A DNA stretch of 6,144 bases, taken from the NCBI GenBank assembly GCA_004356555.1, contig SMWY01000049.1, forward strand, positions 1 to 6,144, read 5' to 3'. This stretch comes from Candidatus Dadabacteria bacterium. GTDB lineage: Bacteria > Desulfobacterota_D > UBA1144 > Nemesobacterales > UBA2774. The translations under genes were made by a program, and so were the position numbers. Below, in pieces: positions 1-5,676 of the stretch; position 1 is the stretch's first letter, and each line of letters starts with the position of its first letter. Below the pieces are notes generated by a model. It saw only the letters and a list, made by a program, of their open reading frames with translations. It made no database searches and was not told the origin of the DNA.

Positions 1-1027
1 GATAATTAACGGAATTGGACTTGGGTTCTCAAACGTAATTAGAAGCGGGCCAATTGGAGTGATTGCAGGAGCGGGAACGGGTTTGCAGGAAGTCACGAGT
101 CTGATTAACAATCTGGGATCAGGGATAACGCACGGGATTGGTGTCGGTGGGAGGGATTTATCAGAGGAAGTAGGTGGGATAACAACATTAGAAGCAATAA
201 AGATGCTAAGTAATGATCAAAATTCTAAAGTCCTACTTTTGGTTTCTAAACCTCCTTCAATAAAGGTTGCTGAGAAAATCCTAACTTCAGTCAGAGAAAC
301 TGGTAAACCTGCCGTAATTTGCTTTTTAGGTAGCGACCTAAAAAGTGAGGACCCTGATATTTACTTTGTTTCTACCCTTGAGGATGCTTCCATTCGAGCG
401 GTACAGTTGGCTCAGAAAAGTAATAAAAAACCAAGGATTAATTCTAGTAAAAATTGGAAAAAGCTCGCACAACAATCTGTTAAATCTTTAGACTCTAAAC
501 AACGGTATTTAAGAGGTCTTTATTCAGGAGGCACTCTTTGTTATGAGGCCCAGCAAGTTCTTCAGCCTATTTTAGGGAATATATATTCAAACGCTCCGCT
601 CAATAAAGAATTCAAGCTTAAAGACTCAAACAAAAGCCAGCGTAATTCCTTAATAGATCTAGGTGAGGAAGAATTCACTGTTGGACGTCCTCATCCCATG
701 ATAGATGCAAATTTAAGAAGCGAAAGAATAATGAGCGAGGCAGCCAAAGCCAATGTCGGAGTGATTCTTTTTGACGTTGTTCTAGGTTACGTAGCTAGCC
801 CCGATCCAGCAGGCGATCTTTTGCCTGCTATAAAAGAGGCAAAAAAATCAGCGAAGAAAAAAGGGCGAAATTTAGTCTTTGTGTCTCACGTTTGTGGCAC
901 TGATAAAGACCCACAAGGACTTATTGAACAAGAAGAAAAATTAAGGCAGGAAGGAGTGCTGGTCTTTCCCACTAATGCACTTGCTTCTAGAGTTGCCGGA
1001 ATGATTACAGCCAGGGGAGATATCTAA
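1..1027 (+). CDS. fdrA: FdrA/AllF-type acyl-CoA-synthetase-like protein, C-terminal part (5' end outside window)
   Basis: The reading frame is open from base 2, and family sequence (IINGIGLGFSNVIRSGPIG) precedes the first in-window start codon (GTG at 59). The true start is therefore upstream and about 341 codons are visible; E. coli FdrA has about 555. Visible blocks, numbered from base 2, are: a succinyl-CoA-synthetase-alpha-like CoA-binding region with GAGTGLQEV (about 22-30) and GVGGRDLSEEVGG (about 48-60); LRGLYSGGTLCYEA (encoded near 508-549); GRPHPMID (encoded near 684-707); and a C-terminal ligase-like domain with DVVLGY, DPAGDL and HVCGTDKDPQG. Known for the family: E. coli FdrA (AllF) is a subunit of oxamic transcarbamylase in anaerobic allantoin breakdown, acting with DUF1116 and DUF2877 partners. 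The carbamate kinase gene starts 1 bp after the stop codon, which supports a carbamoyl-phosphate-forming role. The exact carbamoyl substrate here is unknown. Confidence 0.9.
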   Translation, partial: IINGIGLGFSNVIRSGPIGVIAGAGTGLQEVTSLINNLGSGITHGIGVGGRDLSEEVGGITTLEAIKMLSNDQNSKVLLLVSKPPSIKVAEKILTSVRETGKPAVICFLGSDLKSEDPDIYFVSTLEDASIRAVQLAQKSNKKPRINSSKNWKKLAQQSVKSLDSKQRYLRGLYSGGTLCYEAQQVLQPILGNIYSNAPLNKEFKLKDSNKSQRNSLIDLGEEEFTVGRPHPMIDANLRSERIMSEAAKANVGVILFDVVLGYVASPDPAGDLLPAIKEAKKSAKKKGRNLVFVSHVCGTDKDPQGLIEQEEKLRQEGVLVFPTNALASRVAGMITARGDI

Positions 1028-1028
1028 A

Positions 1029-1991
1029 ATGAAAGAAAAAGAGAAGGTAAAAACTGCTGTGGTAGCGTTTGGGGGGAATGCCCTTATGGGTGAGGACGGA
1101 AACAGCACATATGCGGAGCAGATAATTAAAACTGATATTATGTGCAACAAACTTCTATTCCTATTTGATATGGGTTATAGAATATTAATCACGCATGGCA
1201 ACGGTCCACAAGTTGGCAATTTTCTAATGCAGCAGGAGTGTCTGGCTGAAAATGTTCCTCCTATGCCGCTTGAAGCGTGTAACGCTATGACCCAAGGACA
1301 GATAGGATATATGATAGGACATAGACTTAGGAATACATTTACTCGAAATAATATAAAAAAGCCCATTATTGTATTTATTACACAAGTCGTAGTTTCAAAA
1401 GATGATCCCGCGTTTAATAATCCCACAAAGTTTATCGGGCCATTTTTCAATAAGGAGCAGAGCGACAAACTAAGTAGAGAAGAAGGTTGGTTAATGAAAG
1501 AAGATTCCGGAAGGGGTTACAGGCGTATCGTAGCTTCTCCTAGACCTATCGATATTATCGAGAAAGAAGAAATTGCCGAAATGGCGCATAAAGATTTTGT
1601 TGTTATAGCATGTGGAGGCGGAGGCATTCCTGTTATAAGAGATGAGAAAGGTTGCCTTAAAGGTGTGCCGGCAGTTATTGATAAAGATTTTGCAGCCGAG
1701 AAGATCGGGAACTTTATAGGTGCCGAGCTTCTTCTCTTAATCACGCCTGTTGACCGGGTAGCTATTAATTTTGGAACTCCAGAGCAAAAAAACTTGTCTA
1801 AAATTACGCTTGAAGAGGCTGAGCGTTATTTTTCAGAGGGACATTTTGCGCCAGGAAGTATGGGCCCCAAGATTGAGGCCGCTATACAGTTTCTTCGCTC
1901 AGGGGGAAAAAAGGCAATTATAACATCACTTGATTGTATAGAATCTGCAATTAAAGGAGAGGCAGGTACGGAAATAATTCATTGTCATTGA
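1029..1991 (+). CDS. arcC/allK: Carbamate kinase
   Basis: This 320-aa protein has full family length and all expected motifs. It transfers phosphate from carbamoyl phosphate to ADP, giving ATP and carbamate, which decays to CO2 and ammonia; it acts in the cytoplasm. Visible motifs are the amino-acid-kinase N-terminus VVAFGGNAL (11-19), ITHGNGPQVGNF (54-65), MTQGQIGYMIG (87-97), the FIGPFF region (135-140), VVIACGGGGIPV (191-202), AVIDKDFAAEKIG (215-227) and GSMGPKIEAA (276-285). The ATG start lies 1 bp after the fdrA stop, and an AGGGGAG Shine-Dalgarno at 1013-1019 sits inside the end of fdrA, so the two genes are translationally adjacent and surely one operon. ArcC of the arginine deiminase pathway has the same fold and reaction. 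Pairing with fdrA, and no arcA or arcB in view, favours the AllK-type catabolic role. The symbol is by analogy; the activity call is firm. Confidence 0.95.
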   Translation: MKEKEKVKTAVVAFGGNALMGEDGNSTYAEQIIKTDIMCNKLLFLFDMGYRILITHGNGPQVGNFLMQQECLAENVPPMPLEACNAMTQGQIGYMIGHRLRNTFTRNNIKKPIIVFITQVVVSKDDPAFNNPTKFIGPFFNKEQSDKLSREEGWLMKEDSGRGYRRIVASPRPIDIIEKEEIAEMAHKDFVVIACGGGGIPVIRDEKGCLKGVPAVIDKDFAAEKIGNFIGAELLLLITPVDRVAINFGTPEQKNLSKITLEEAERYFSEGHFAPGSMGPKIEAAIQFLRSGGKKAIITSLDCIESAIKGEAGTEIIHCH

Positions 1992-2033
1992 AATTATAAG
2001 GTTCTTAAAAAATAGACTATGGAGAGAAATTAA

Positions 2034-2062
2034 TTGAATTTGGTTCTTATTTATTCTATGAT
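2034..2062 (+). promoter_or_regulatory. Candidate sigma70-type promoter for the 2170-5570 block
   Basis: TTGAAT at 2034-2039 and TATGAT at 2057-2062 are separated by exactly 17 bp, giving 4/6 and 5/6 matches to the sigma70 consensus. Transcription would begin near 2069 and leave a leader of about 100 nt before the ATG at 2170. This fits a separate transcription unit starting after the carbamate kinase gene. The region is AT-rich, so chance matches are possible. The same bases overlap a possible short ORF (2034-2129); both cannot be used by the same transcript. Confidence 0.4.
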
Positions 2063-2129
2063 GGGAATGACGGGTTTTTCAAAAGGGAGTTCTAAAAAAA
2101 CGGCAAAAAAGAACTTGTTGTTAACATAA
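2034..2129 (+). other. Possible 31-codon leader ORF (TTG start), doubtful
   Basis: A TTG at 2034 is preceded by GGAGAG (2021-2026) with a 7-nt spacer, a good ribosome-site geometry. It opens a frame of 31 codons ending in TAA at 2127-2129. In-frame ATG codons at 2058 and 2061 would give a 23-residue or shorter form. The peptide has a hydrophobic start (MNLVLIYSMMGMTGF) and a Lys/Ser-rich end (SKGSSKKTAKK). It matches no family I recognise. It could be a regulatory leader peptide or simply an AT-rich chance frame, and it overlaps the candidate promoter. It is listed only so that the gap is documented. Confidence 0.2.
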
Positions 2130-2169
2130 CAGCGGGTTCTAAAATAAATAACTTTAGGAGGTATTTATC

Positions 2170-2661
2170 ATGGCAGTAGATATGGCTAAGGCCGATAGGC
2201 CGGAAAATGGAAAGGCATTAGTAAACTACGAGGAAAAACTTTTCCCCGATCACAAGGCTAAAGAGGGTGAAAAGGCTCTATTCCTTATTCACTCAGTTCC
2301 TTATGAAGGTTCAGTAGCTGGTATCAATATGCTTACAGCAATTAGAACAAAGAGAAAAGGTTATGATGTTAAAGTCCTTTTCTATGGTCCTGCATCAGCT
2401 ATACCTGTTTATAGAGGATGGCCAAACGTAGGAGACGACGGTTATGGCGCTGGTCTTCAGTTGTATCCTAACCTCGTTAACAAGATGCTGGGTGAGGGTA
2501 TTACAGTTTATGCATGCCGTTTTTCAGCAGCAGCTCTTCTCGGCCTGCATGAATCTTGTTTCATCGAGGGTGTAATACCAATTCATCCGACCGATATATT
2601 GGACATAGTGATTGAACATCATAGAGCAGGCGCAATGATATTCAGCGTATGGACTGTGTAA
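2170..2661 (+). CDS. MSMEG_0572-family nitrogen starvation response protein (Nit1C-type), DsrE-like
   Basis: This 163-aa protein closely fits the MSMEG_0572 family. Conserved stretches are NYEEKLFPDHKAKEGEKAL (19-37), IHSVPYEGSVAGINMLTA (40-57), FYGPASA (71-77), VYACRFSAAALLG (113-125) and the C-terminal WTV. The family is known from the nitrilase cluster Nit1C, induced by nitrogen limitation and linked to cyanide assimilation in some bacteria; its biochemical role is not established. My reading of the fold is DsrE/TusD-like: an N-terminal beta strand (LFLIHSV), a helix, a 'KGYDVKVLFYG' strand, then 'EGITVYAC' with Cys116 where DsrE-family proteins often carry their sulfur-relay cysteine. The start is firm: TAGGAGGT (2155-2162) ends 7 nt before the ATG. 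It is probably first in its transcript. No signal peptide or membrane segment is seen. Confidence 0.85.
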   Translation: MAVDMAKADRPENGKALVNYEEKLFPDHKAKEGEKALFLIHSVPYEGSVAGINMLTAIRTKRKGYDVKVLFYGPASAIPVYRGWPNVGDDGYGAGLQLYPNLVNKMLGEGITVYACRFSAAALLGLHESCFIEGVIPIHPTDILDIVIEHHRAGAMIFSVWTV

Positions 2662-2662
2662 G

Positions 2663-2691
2663 GTACTCTATAAATTTTTGTAGTAGAGTAC
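2663..2691 (+). other. 8-bp inverted repeat just after the MSMEG_0572-family gene (RNA hairpin)
   Basis: GTACTCTA (2663-2670) pairs perfectly with TAGAGTAC (2684-2691) around a 13-nt AT-rich loop, and starts 2 nt after the stop codon. No T-run follows the stem (next bases CTGATAG), so a classical intrinsic terminator is unlikely. A 3'-end-stabilising or processing hairpin, which would let the first gene be expressed more strongly than those downstream, is an inference. Confidence 0.5.
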
Positions 2692-2710
2692 TGATAGTTT
2701 GGAGCAAAGT

Positions 2711-2739
2711 TTTGCCGGTAATGCTTTAATTTGCCGGTA
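2711..2739 (+). repeat. 10-bp direct repeat TTTGCCGGTA, 19-bp period, before the radical SAM gene
   Basis: TTTGCCGGTA occurs at 2711-2720 and again at 2730-2739. The two exact copies start 19 bp apart, close to two helical turns, inside the 117-bp gap before the radical SAM gene. The GC-rich core GCCGG stands out from the AT-rich surroundings. Tandem spacing of this kind suits a dimeric regulator or an RNA element, but no known operator is recognised. Confidence 0.45.
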
Positions 2740-2778
2740 TGTAGTTCTTTACCTAAATAAATTGCTAGGGGGCACAAG

Positions 2779-3909
2779 ATGGACTCGACGACCCTTAAAG
2801 TAGAGTTGCAAAGTCTGGGACTTAGGATTCCTGATACAAAAGGCATAAGGAGCGGTGGAGCAGGACCCACGGGTGGGATTCATTTGAAAATCCTTCCTGA
2901 TAGTGAGGCAAATATTCCTGTAGTGGGAGATTTTGTTAAAGACTCCCCTTATCACTTGGATGACATTAACGGTGAATACTGGATATTCAAGGACGATGTG
3001 GCCTTGGTTCAGGTAGAACCTATGGGTAACGCAAAGTTCTCTGAGCACAAAACTTCTGTTGGAGTATCAATGCAGAAGATGGGAATTCTTCACTGTCCGA
3101 CAACATTTGCTACTACACTACTTCAAACATGCGATTTTTGGCGAGACGAGAGGAAATGTCAATTCTGCGGCATTGAACTTACACTCAAGGATAGAAGCAC
3201 CGTAGGATTTAAAAATGCCAAAAACTTAGTTGAGACTATTAAACTAGCAAAGGAGCTCGACGGCATTTCAAATATAGTATTCACTTCAGGCGTAGCGCCT
3301 GATGAGGAAAAGGCTTTAGAGAAATATGCCGAAATATGCTCTGAGGTAAAGAAAGAAACAGGGCTCCCAATACAATTACAAATAATTCCCCCTGAAGACT
3401 TCTCATGGTTTCAAAGATTAAAAGATTCCGGTGTTGATGCAGTGGGTATTCACATCGAGACCTTTGACCCGGAAGTGTTTGAACGTGTTACACCCGGGAA
3501 AGCAAGAATTGGCTTTAATAGATATGTTGAGTCATGGAAAGAAGCCGTGAGAGTTTTCGGGAGATGGCAGGTTAGCACCTATATCCTGGTAGGCATGGGT
3601 GAGGATTTGCAAACAGTAATAGACGGCGCTGCGTTATGTGCAGAGATGGGAGTTTATCCTTTCATCGTACCCTTTAGGCCCGTTGCCGGGACTCCAATGG
3701 AGAACGTAAAGCCCCCAAGTCCTGAAACAATGGATTATGTATATAGAGAGGCTGCTAAGGTGATGTCTAAATATGATGACGCTGCAAAAAGCAGTATTGC
3801 AGGGTGTGTTAGCTGCGGAGAATGTTCAGCACTTCCTGATTTTGAAAAAGCAGCTCAGCGGGAAAAGGTAAAGTTCAAAAAGTTTATTAAGCCTATAAAG
3901 GTAAGTTAA
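2779..3909 (+). CDS. MSMEG_0568-family radical SAM protein (Nit1C-type)
   Basis: This 376-aa protein resembles the MSMEG_0568 radical SAM family. The 4Fe-4S-binding cysteines appear to be C118, C127 and C130 in TCDFWRDERKCQFCGIE, a CX8CX2C spacing wider than the canonical CX3CX2C. The barrel continues with NIVFTSGVAPDEEKALEKY (165-183), LPIQLQIIPPE (196-206), VGIHIETFDPEVFERVTPGKA (222-242, part) and QVSTYILVGMGED (264-276). The last resembles the GxGE-type S-adenosylmethionine-contacting strands of biotin- and lipoyl-synthase relatives. A C-terminal CX2CX2C (C343, C346, C349, in GCVSCGECSALPD) may bind a second Fe-S cluster. The ATG has AGGGGG at 2767-2772, 6 nt upstream. Known: the family sits in Nit1C loci, reaction undetermined. 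Odd: no nitrilase gene accompanies it between or directly beside its partners here. Confidence 0.88.
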   Translation: MDSTTLKVELQSLGLRIPDTKGIRSGGAGPTGGIHLKILPDSEANIPVVGDFVKDSPYHLDDINGEYWIFKDDVALVQVEPMGNAKFSEHKTSVGVSMQKMGILHCPTTFATTLLQTCDFWRDERKCQFCGIELTLKDRSTVGFKNAKNLVETIKLAKELDGISNIVFTSGVAPDEEKALEKYAEICSEVKKETGLPIQLQIIPPEDFSWFQRLKDSGVDAVGIHIETFDPEVFERVTPGKARIGFNRYVESWKEAVRVFGRWQVSTYILVGMGEDLQTVIDGAALCAEMGVYPFIVPFRPVAGTPMENVKPPSPETMDYVYREAAKVMSKYDDAAKSSIAGCVSCGECSALPDFEKAAQREKVKFKKFIKPIKVS

Positions 3910-3958
3910 TTTAAGAATATGACAGGAACTCCAATTAAGATTTAAAAGGTGGATTTAT

Positions 3959-5302
3959 ATGGCTCAAGATAATATCAAAGTAATAGTTATAGGAGGCGGG
4001 GCTGCCGGTATTTCAGCCGCTTCAACTGCTAAAGGGCTTTTGCCTGATGCTTCAGTTACACTTTTTACAGAATATGAGGATGTAGCTTACAGTCCGTGCG
4101 GTATCCCGTTTGTACTAGGAAAGGAAATTCCTAACTTTGACAATTTATTTCTTCAAACATCAGAACATTACGCCAAGATTGGTATCGATCTCCGGCTTCA
4201 AACCAAGGTGACCGGTATTAATATAGAGGACCGTACGGTAAGCGTGGGATCAGAAGCTTTCGGGTGGGACCGCCTTGTAATAGCTACCGGGTTTGAATAT
4301 GATGAGCCTGATATACCGGGAATAGATTTAGACAGGATTAAATATATAAAGAACATAAGGCGGGCAATGGAGTTCGATAAGGAGCTCGAAAGCCTGAAAA
4401 AAGCTGTGGTTGTATGTGCAACTCCTCTTGGTATTGAAATGGCGGGGAATCTCGCACATAGAGGGCTTGAGACTCATCTGGTCGATGAAGGCGGGTGGCT
4501 CATGTCTGAAATTGCAGATCCGGACATTATGGAACCAGTAAAAGAATCTCTTGAAGAGATGGGTGCCCAGATGCACTTTGGCACCAAAGTGCTCGAATTT
4601 AAAGGAACAGGTGGAAAAGTTACAAGTGTTGTAACATCAAACGGCGAAATTGAGTGTGATGTGGTTGTAATAGCAGCTCACAAGAAACCTAATAACTCTC
4701 TCTCAAGTGAAGCAGGGATTGATCTTGGGGCTACCGGAGGAATGGTGGTAGACGACCATATGAGGACTTCAGTAAAAGACGTTTTTGCTGCAGGTGACTG
4801 TACCGAAATTGTTCACGGAGTCACGGAAATTCCGATTCAGGGACTTTCGGGAAGCCATGCTTATTCTCAAGGCCGTGTTGCTGGAGCAAATGCAGCCGGA
4901 GATGACCGTGCCTATGATCCTGTATTTATCCCTTGGGGAATGGTCGGAGGCCAGGTGCAAATTGGGGGGGTATCACTTGGTGAAACTCTCCATAAAGCGC
5001 TTGGAATACCACATGTAGTGGCATTTGCAATGGGTATATCCAGAGCAAGATACTATCCGGGAGTAATGAGGATTAGGGTAAAGCTAATTGCTGATCCGTC
5101 TACTCGAAAGGTCTTGGGCGCTCAGATGTCAGGAGGGGAAGGTATTAAGGAAAGGGCGGATTTCCTTGCATTTGTAATAAAGCGGGGAGTTACGCTTGAT
5201 GAGCTTGCATGGATGGAGAATGTGTATTCTCCTCCAATTGGCGCTTTGATGGAACCTATTGCGCTTGCTGCCCAGGCGGGGCTCAGAGAGCTTGCAAAAT
5301 AA
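3959..5302 (+). CDS. CoA-disulfide reductase / NADH oxidase-like FAD-dependent oxidoreductase
   Basis: This 447-aa cytoplasmic flavoprotein has the length and domain order of the pyridine nucleotide-disulfide oxidoreductase class that includes CoA-disulfide reductase and Nox. The FAD-binding GGGAAG is at 12-17 and VIATG at 107-111. The single redox cysteine is C47 in YSPCGIPF (44-51), typical of the single-cysteine CoADR/Nox branch. VFAAGDC (275-281) is the second FAD contact. The dimerisation domain follows with YYPGVMRIRVKLIADPSTRKVLGAQ in pieces (365-389) and YSPPIGALMEP (423-433). Odd: the second Rossmann motif, normally GxGxxG before a Gly-Leu/Ile-Glu, reads CATPLGIE (153-160), so two of three glycines are missing. 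AAGGTGG at 3946-3952 precedes the ATG. It follows the radical SAM gene by 49 bp, so co-transcription is likely. The substrate (CoA disulfide, persulfide, oxygen, other) cannot be told. It is not the flavin monooxygenase usually found in Nit1C. Confidence 0.88.
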   Translation: MAQDNIKVIVIGGGAAGISAASTAKGLLPDASVTLFTEYEDVAYSPCGIPFVLGKEIPNFDNLFLQTSEHYAKIGIDLRLQTKVTGINIEDRTVSVGSEAFGWDRLVIATGFEYDEPDIPGIDLDRIKYIKNIRRAMEFDKELESLKKAVVVCATPLGIEMAGNLAHRGLETHLVDEGGWLMSEIADPDIMEPVKESLEEMGAQMHFGTKVLEFKGTGGKVTSVVTSNGEIECDVVVIAAHKKPNNSLSSEAGIDLGATGGMVVDDHMRTSVKDVFAAGDCTEIVHGVTEIPIQGLSGSHAYSQGRVAGANAAGDDRAYDPVFIPWGMVGGQVQIGGVSLGETLHKALGIPHVVAFAMGISRARYYPGVMRIRVKLIADPSTRKVLGAQMSGGEGIKERADFLAFVIKRGVTLDELAWMENVYSPPIGALMEPIALAAQAGLRELAK

Positions 5303-5321
5303 GAGTTATTGGAGATAAGAG

Positions 5322-5570
5322 ATGGCTTTTGGACACTGGTTGAGAAAAAACGCTGAAAAACACCTGCAGGAAGCTGCTGCGGATGAGCTGATGTCCCGCT
5401 ATCCTGAGAGCTGTGAGCAGCCTTATAGGGAAAAGGGCATCGATCACTTCTTCTGGCGCAATATATTCGTTCCTATATATCTTATAATTCCATGGAGTAT
5501 TCGTAAAAAGATTATTCTTGCCAGTTCTTATCCCGGAGGGAAGCGTCCTCATTGGAAGAAATATAATTGA
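5322..5570 (+). CDS. Uncharacterised 82-aa protein
   Basis: I do not recognise this family. The gene is supported by a GGAGAT ribosome site (5311-5316) 5 nt before the ATG, and by a start only 19 nt after the flavoprotein stop, so the two are very likely co-translated from one mRNA. The protein has an amphipathic, charged N-terminal half (LRKNAEKHLQEAAADELM, 7-24), one cysteine (C31), an aromatic/hydrophobic stretch FFWRNIFVPIYLIIPWSI (43-60) flanked by basic residues, and a Gly-Pro-rich basic tail (YPGGKRPHWKK, 70-80). The hydrophobic stretch contains R46, P51 and P57 and is short for a transmembrane helix; membrane association or a buried core are both possible. It may be an accessory or partner of the flavoprotein, which is inference from position only. 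Confidence 0.7.
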   Translation: MAFGHWLRKNAEKHLQEAAADELMSRYPESCEQPYREKGIDHFFWRNIFVPIYLIIPWSIRKKIILASSYPGGKRPHWKKYN

Positions 5571-5581
5571 AGAATGTCAAG

Positions 5582-5602
5582 GTAACTTGTTGGTGTAGTT
5601 AC
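5582..5602 (+). other. Small inverted repeat before the DUF2877 gene
   Basis: GTAACT (5582-5587) and AGTTAC (5597-5602) form a perfect 6-bp inverted repeat around a 9-nt spacer, 12 nt after the stop of the 82-aa gene. The sequence that follows is AT-rich with a TTTTT run only at 5615-5619, 12 bases past the stem, so terminator function is weak at best. It could be an operator or chance. The rest of the 106-bp gap shows no strong promoter. Confidence 0.25.
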
Positions 5603-5676
5603 ATTATGTATTGATTTTTAATATCAAATATTGCTAAATCTGATTGTGAGGCTCCAACTCATCGCACCCTTTACAA

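Larger units (their letters stand above)
2001..2140 (+). repeat. Four spaced direct copies of GTTCT-W-A motif
   Basis: GTTCT followed by an AT-rich tail (GTTCTTAAAA, GTTCTTATTT, GTTCTAAAAA, GTTCTAAAAT) occurs at 2001, 2043, 2089 and 2136, all on the + strand, with starts 42, 46 and 47 bp apart. The whole gap between carbamate kinase and the next gene is only 178 bp, so four copies are more than expected by chance for a 5-mer. A fifth GTTCT (2744-2748) lies before the radical SAM gene, also followed by TAAATAA and a purine-rich ribosome site. It could be a regulator-binding series or a decayed short repeat; the sequence does not decide. Confidence 0.4.

Noticed and set aside
59..1027. GTG at 59 as the start of the FdrA-like protein
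   Set aside because: The frame is open to base 2 and the preceding residues match the family's conserved region, so the gene is truncated by the window edge.
2088..2115. Stem AGTTCT/AGAACT in the promoter gap
   Set aside because: Only 6 bp with a 16-nt loop in AT-rich DNA; better explained by the repeated GTTCT motif.
2663..2691. Intrinsic terminator after the MSMEG_0572-family gene
   Set aside because: The stem is clean but no T-run follows it, so it is listed as a hairpin only.
2731..2759. Promoter TTGCCG-17-TAAATA before the radical SAM gene
   Set aside because: The -10 matches only 3/6, and the resulting leader would begin almost at the ribosome site.
2749..3048. 99-codon ORF on the minus strand over the start of the radical SAM gene
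   Set aside because: Shadow of a well-supported gene; no ribosome site or family resemblance.
4785..5018. 77-codon + strand ORF within the flavoprotein gene
   Set aside because: Different frame inside a conserved coding region, with no independent support.
5283..5552. 89-codon minus-strand ORF opposite the 82-aa gene
   Set aside because: The + strand frame has the ribosome site and operon spacing; the antisense one has neither.
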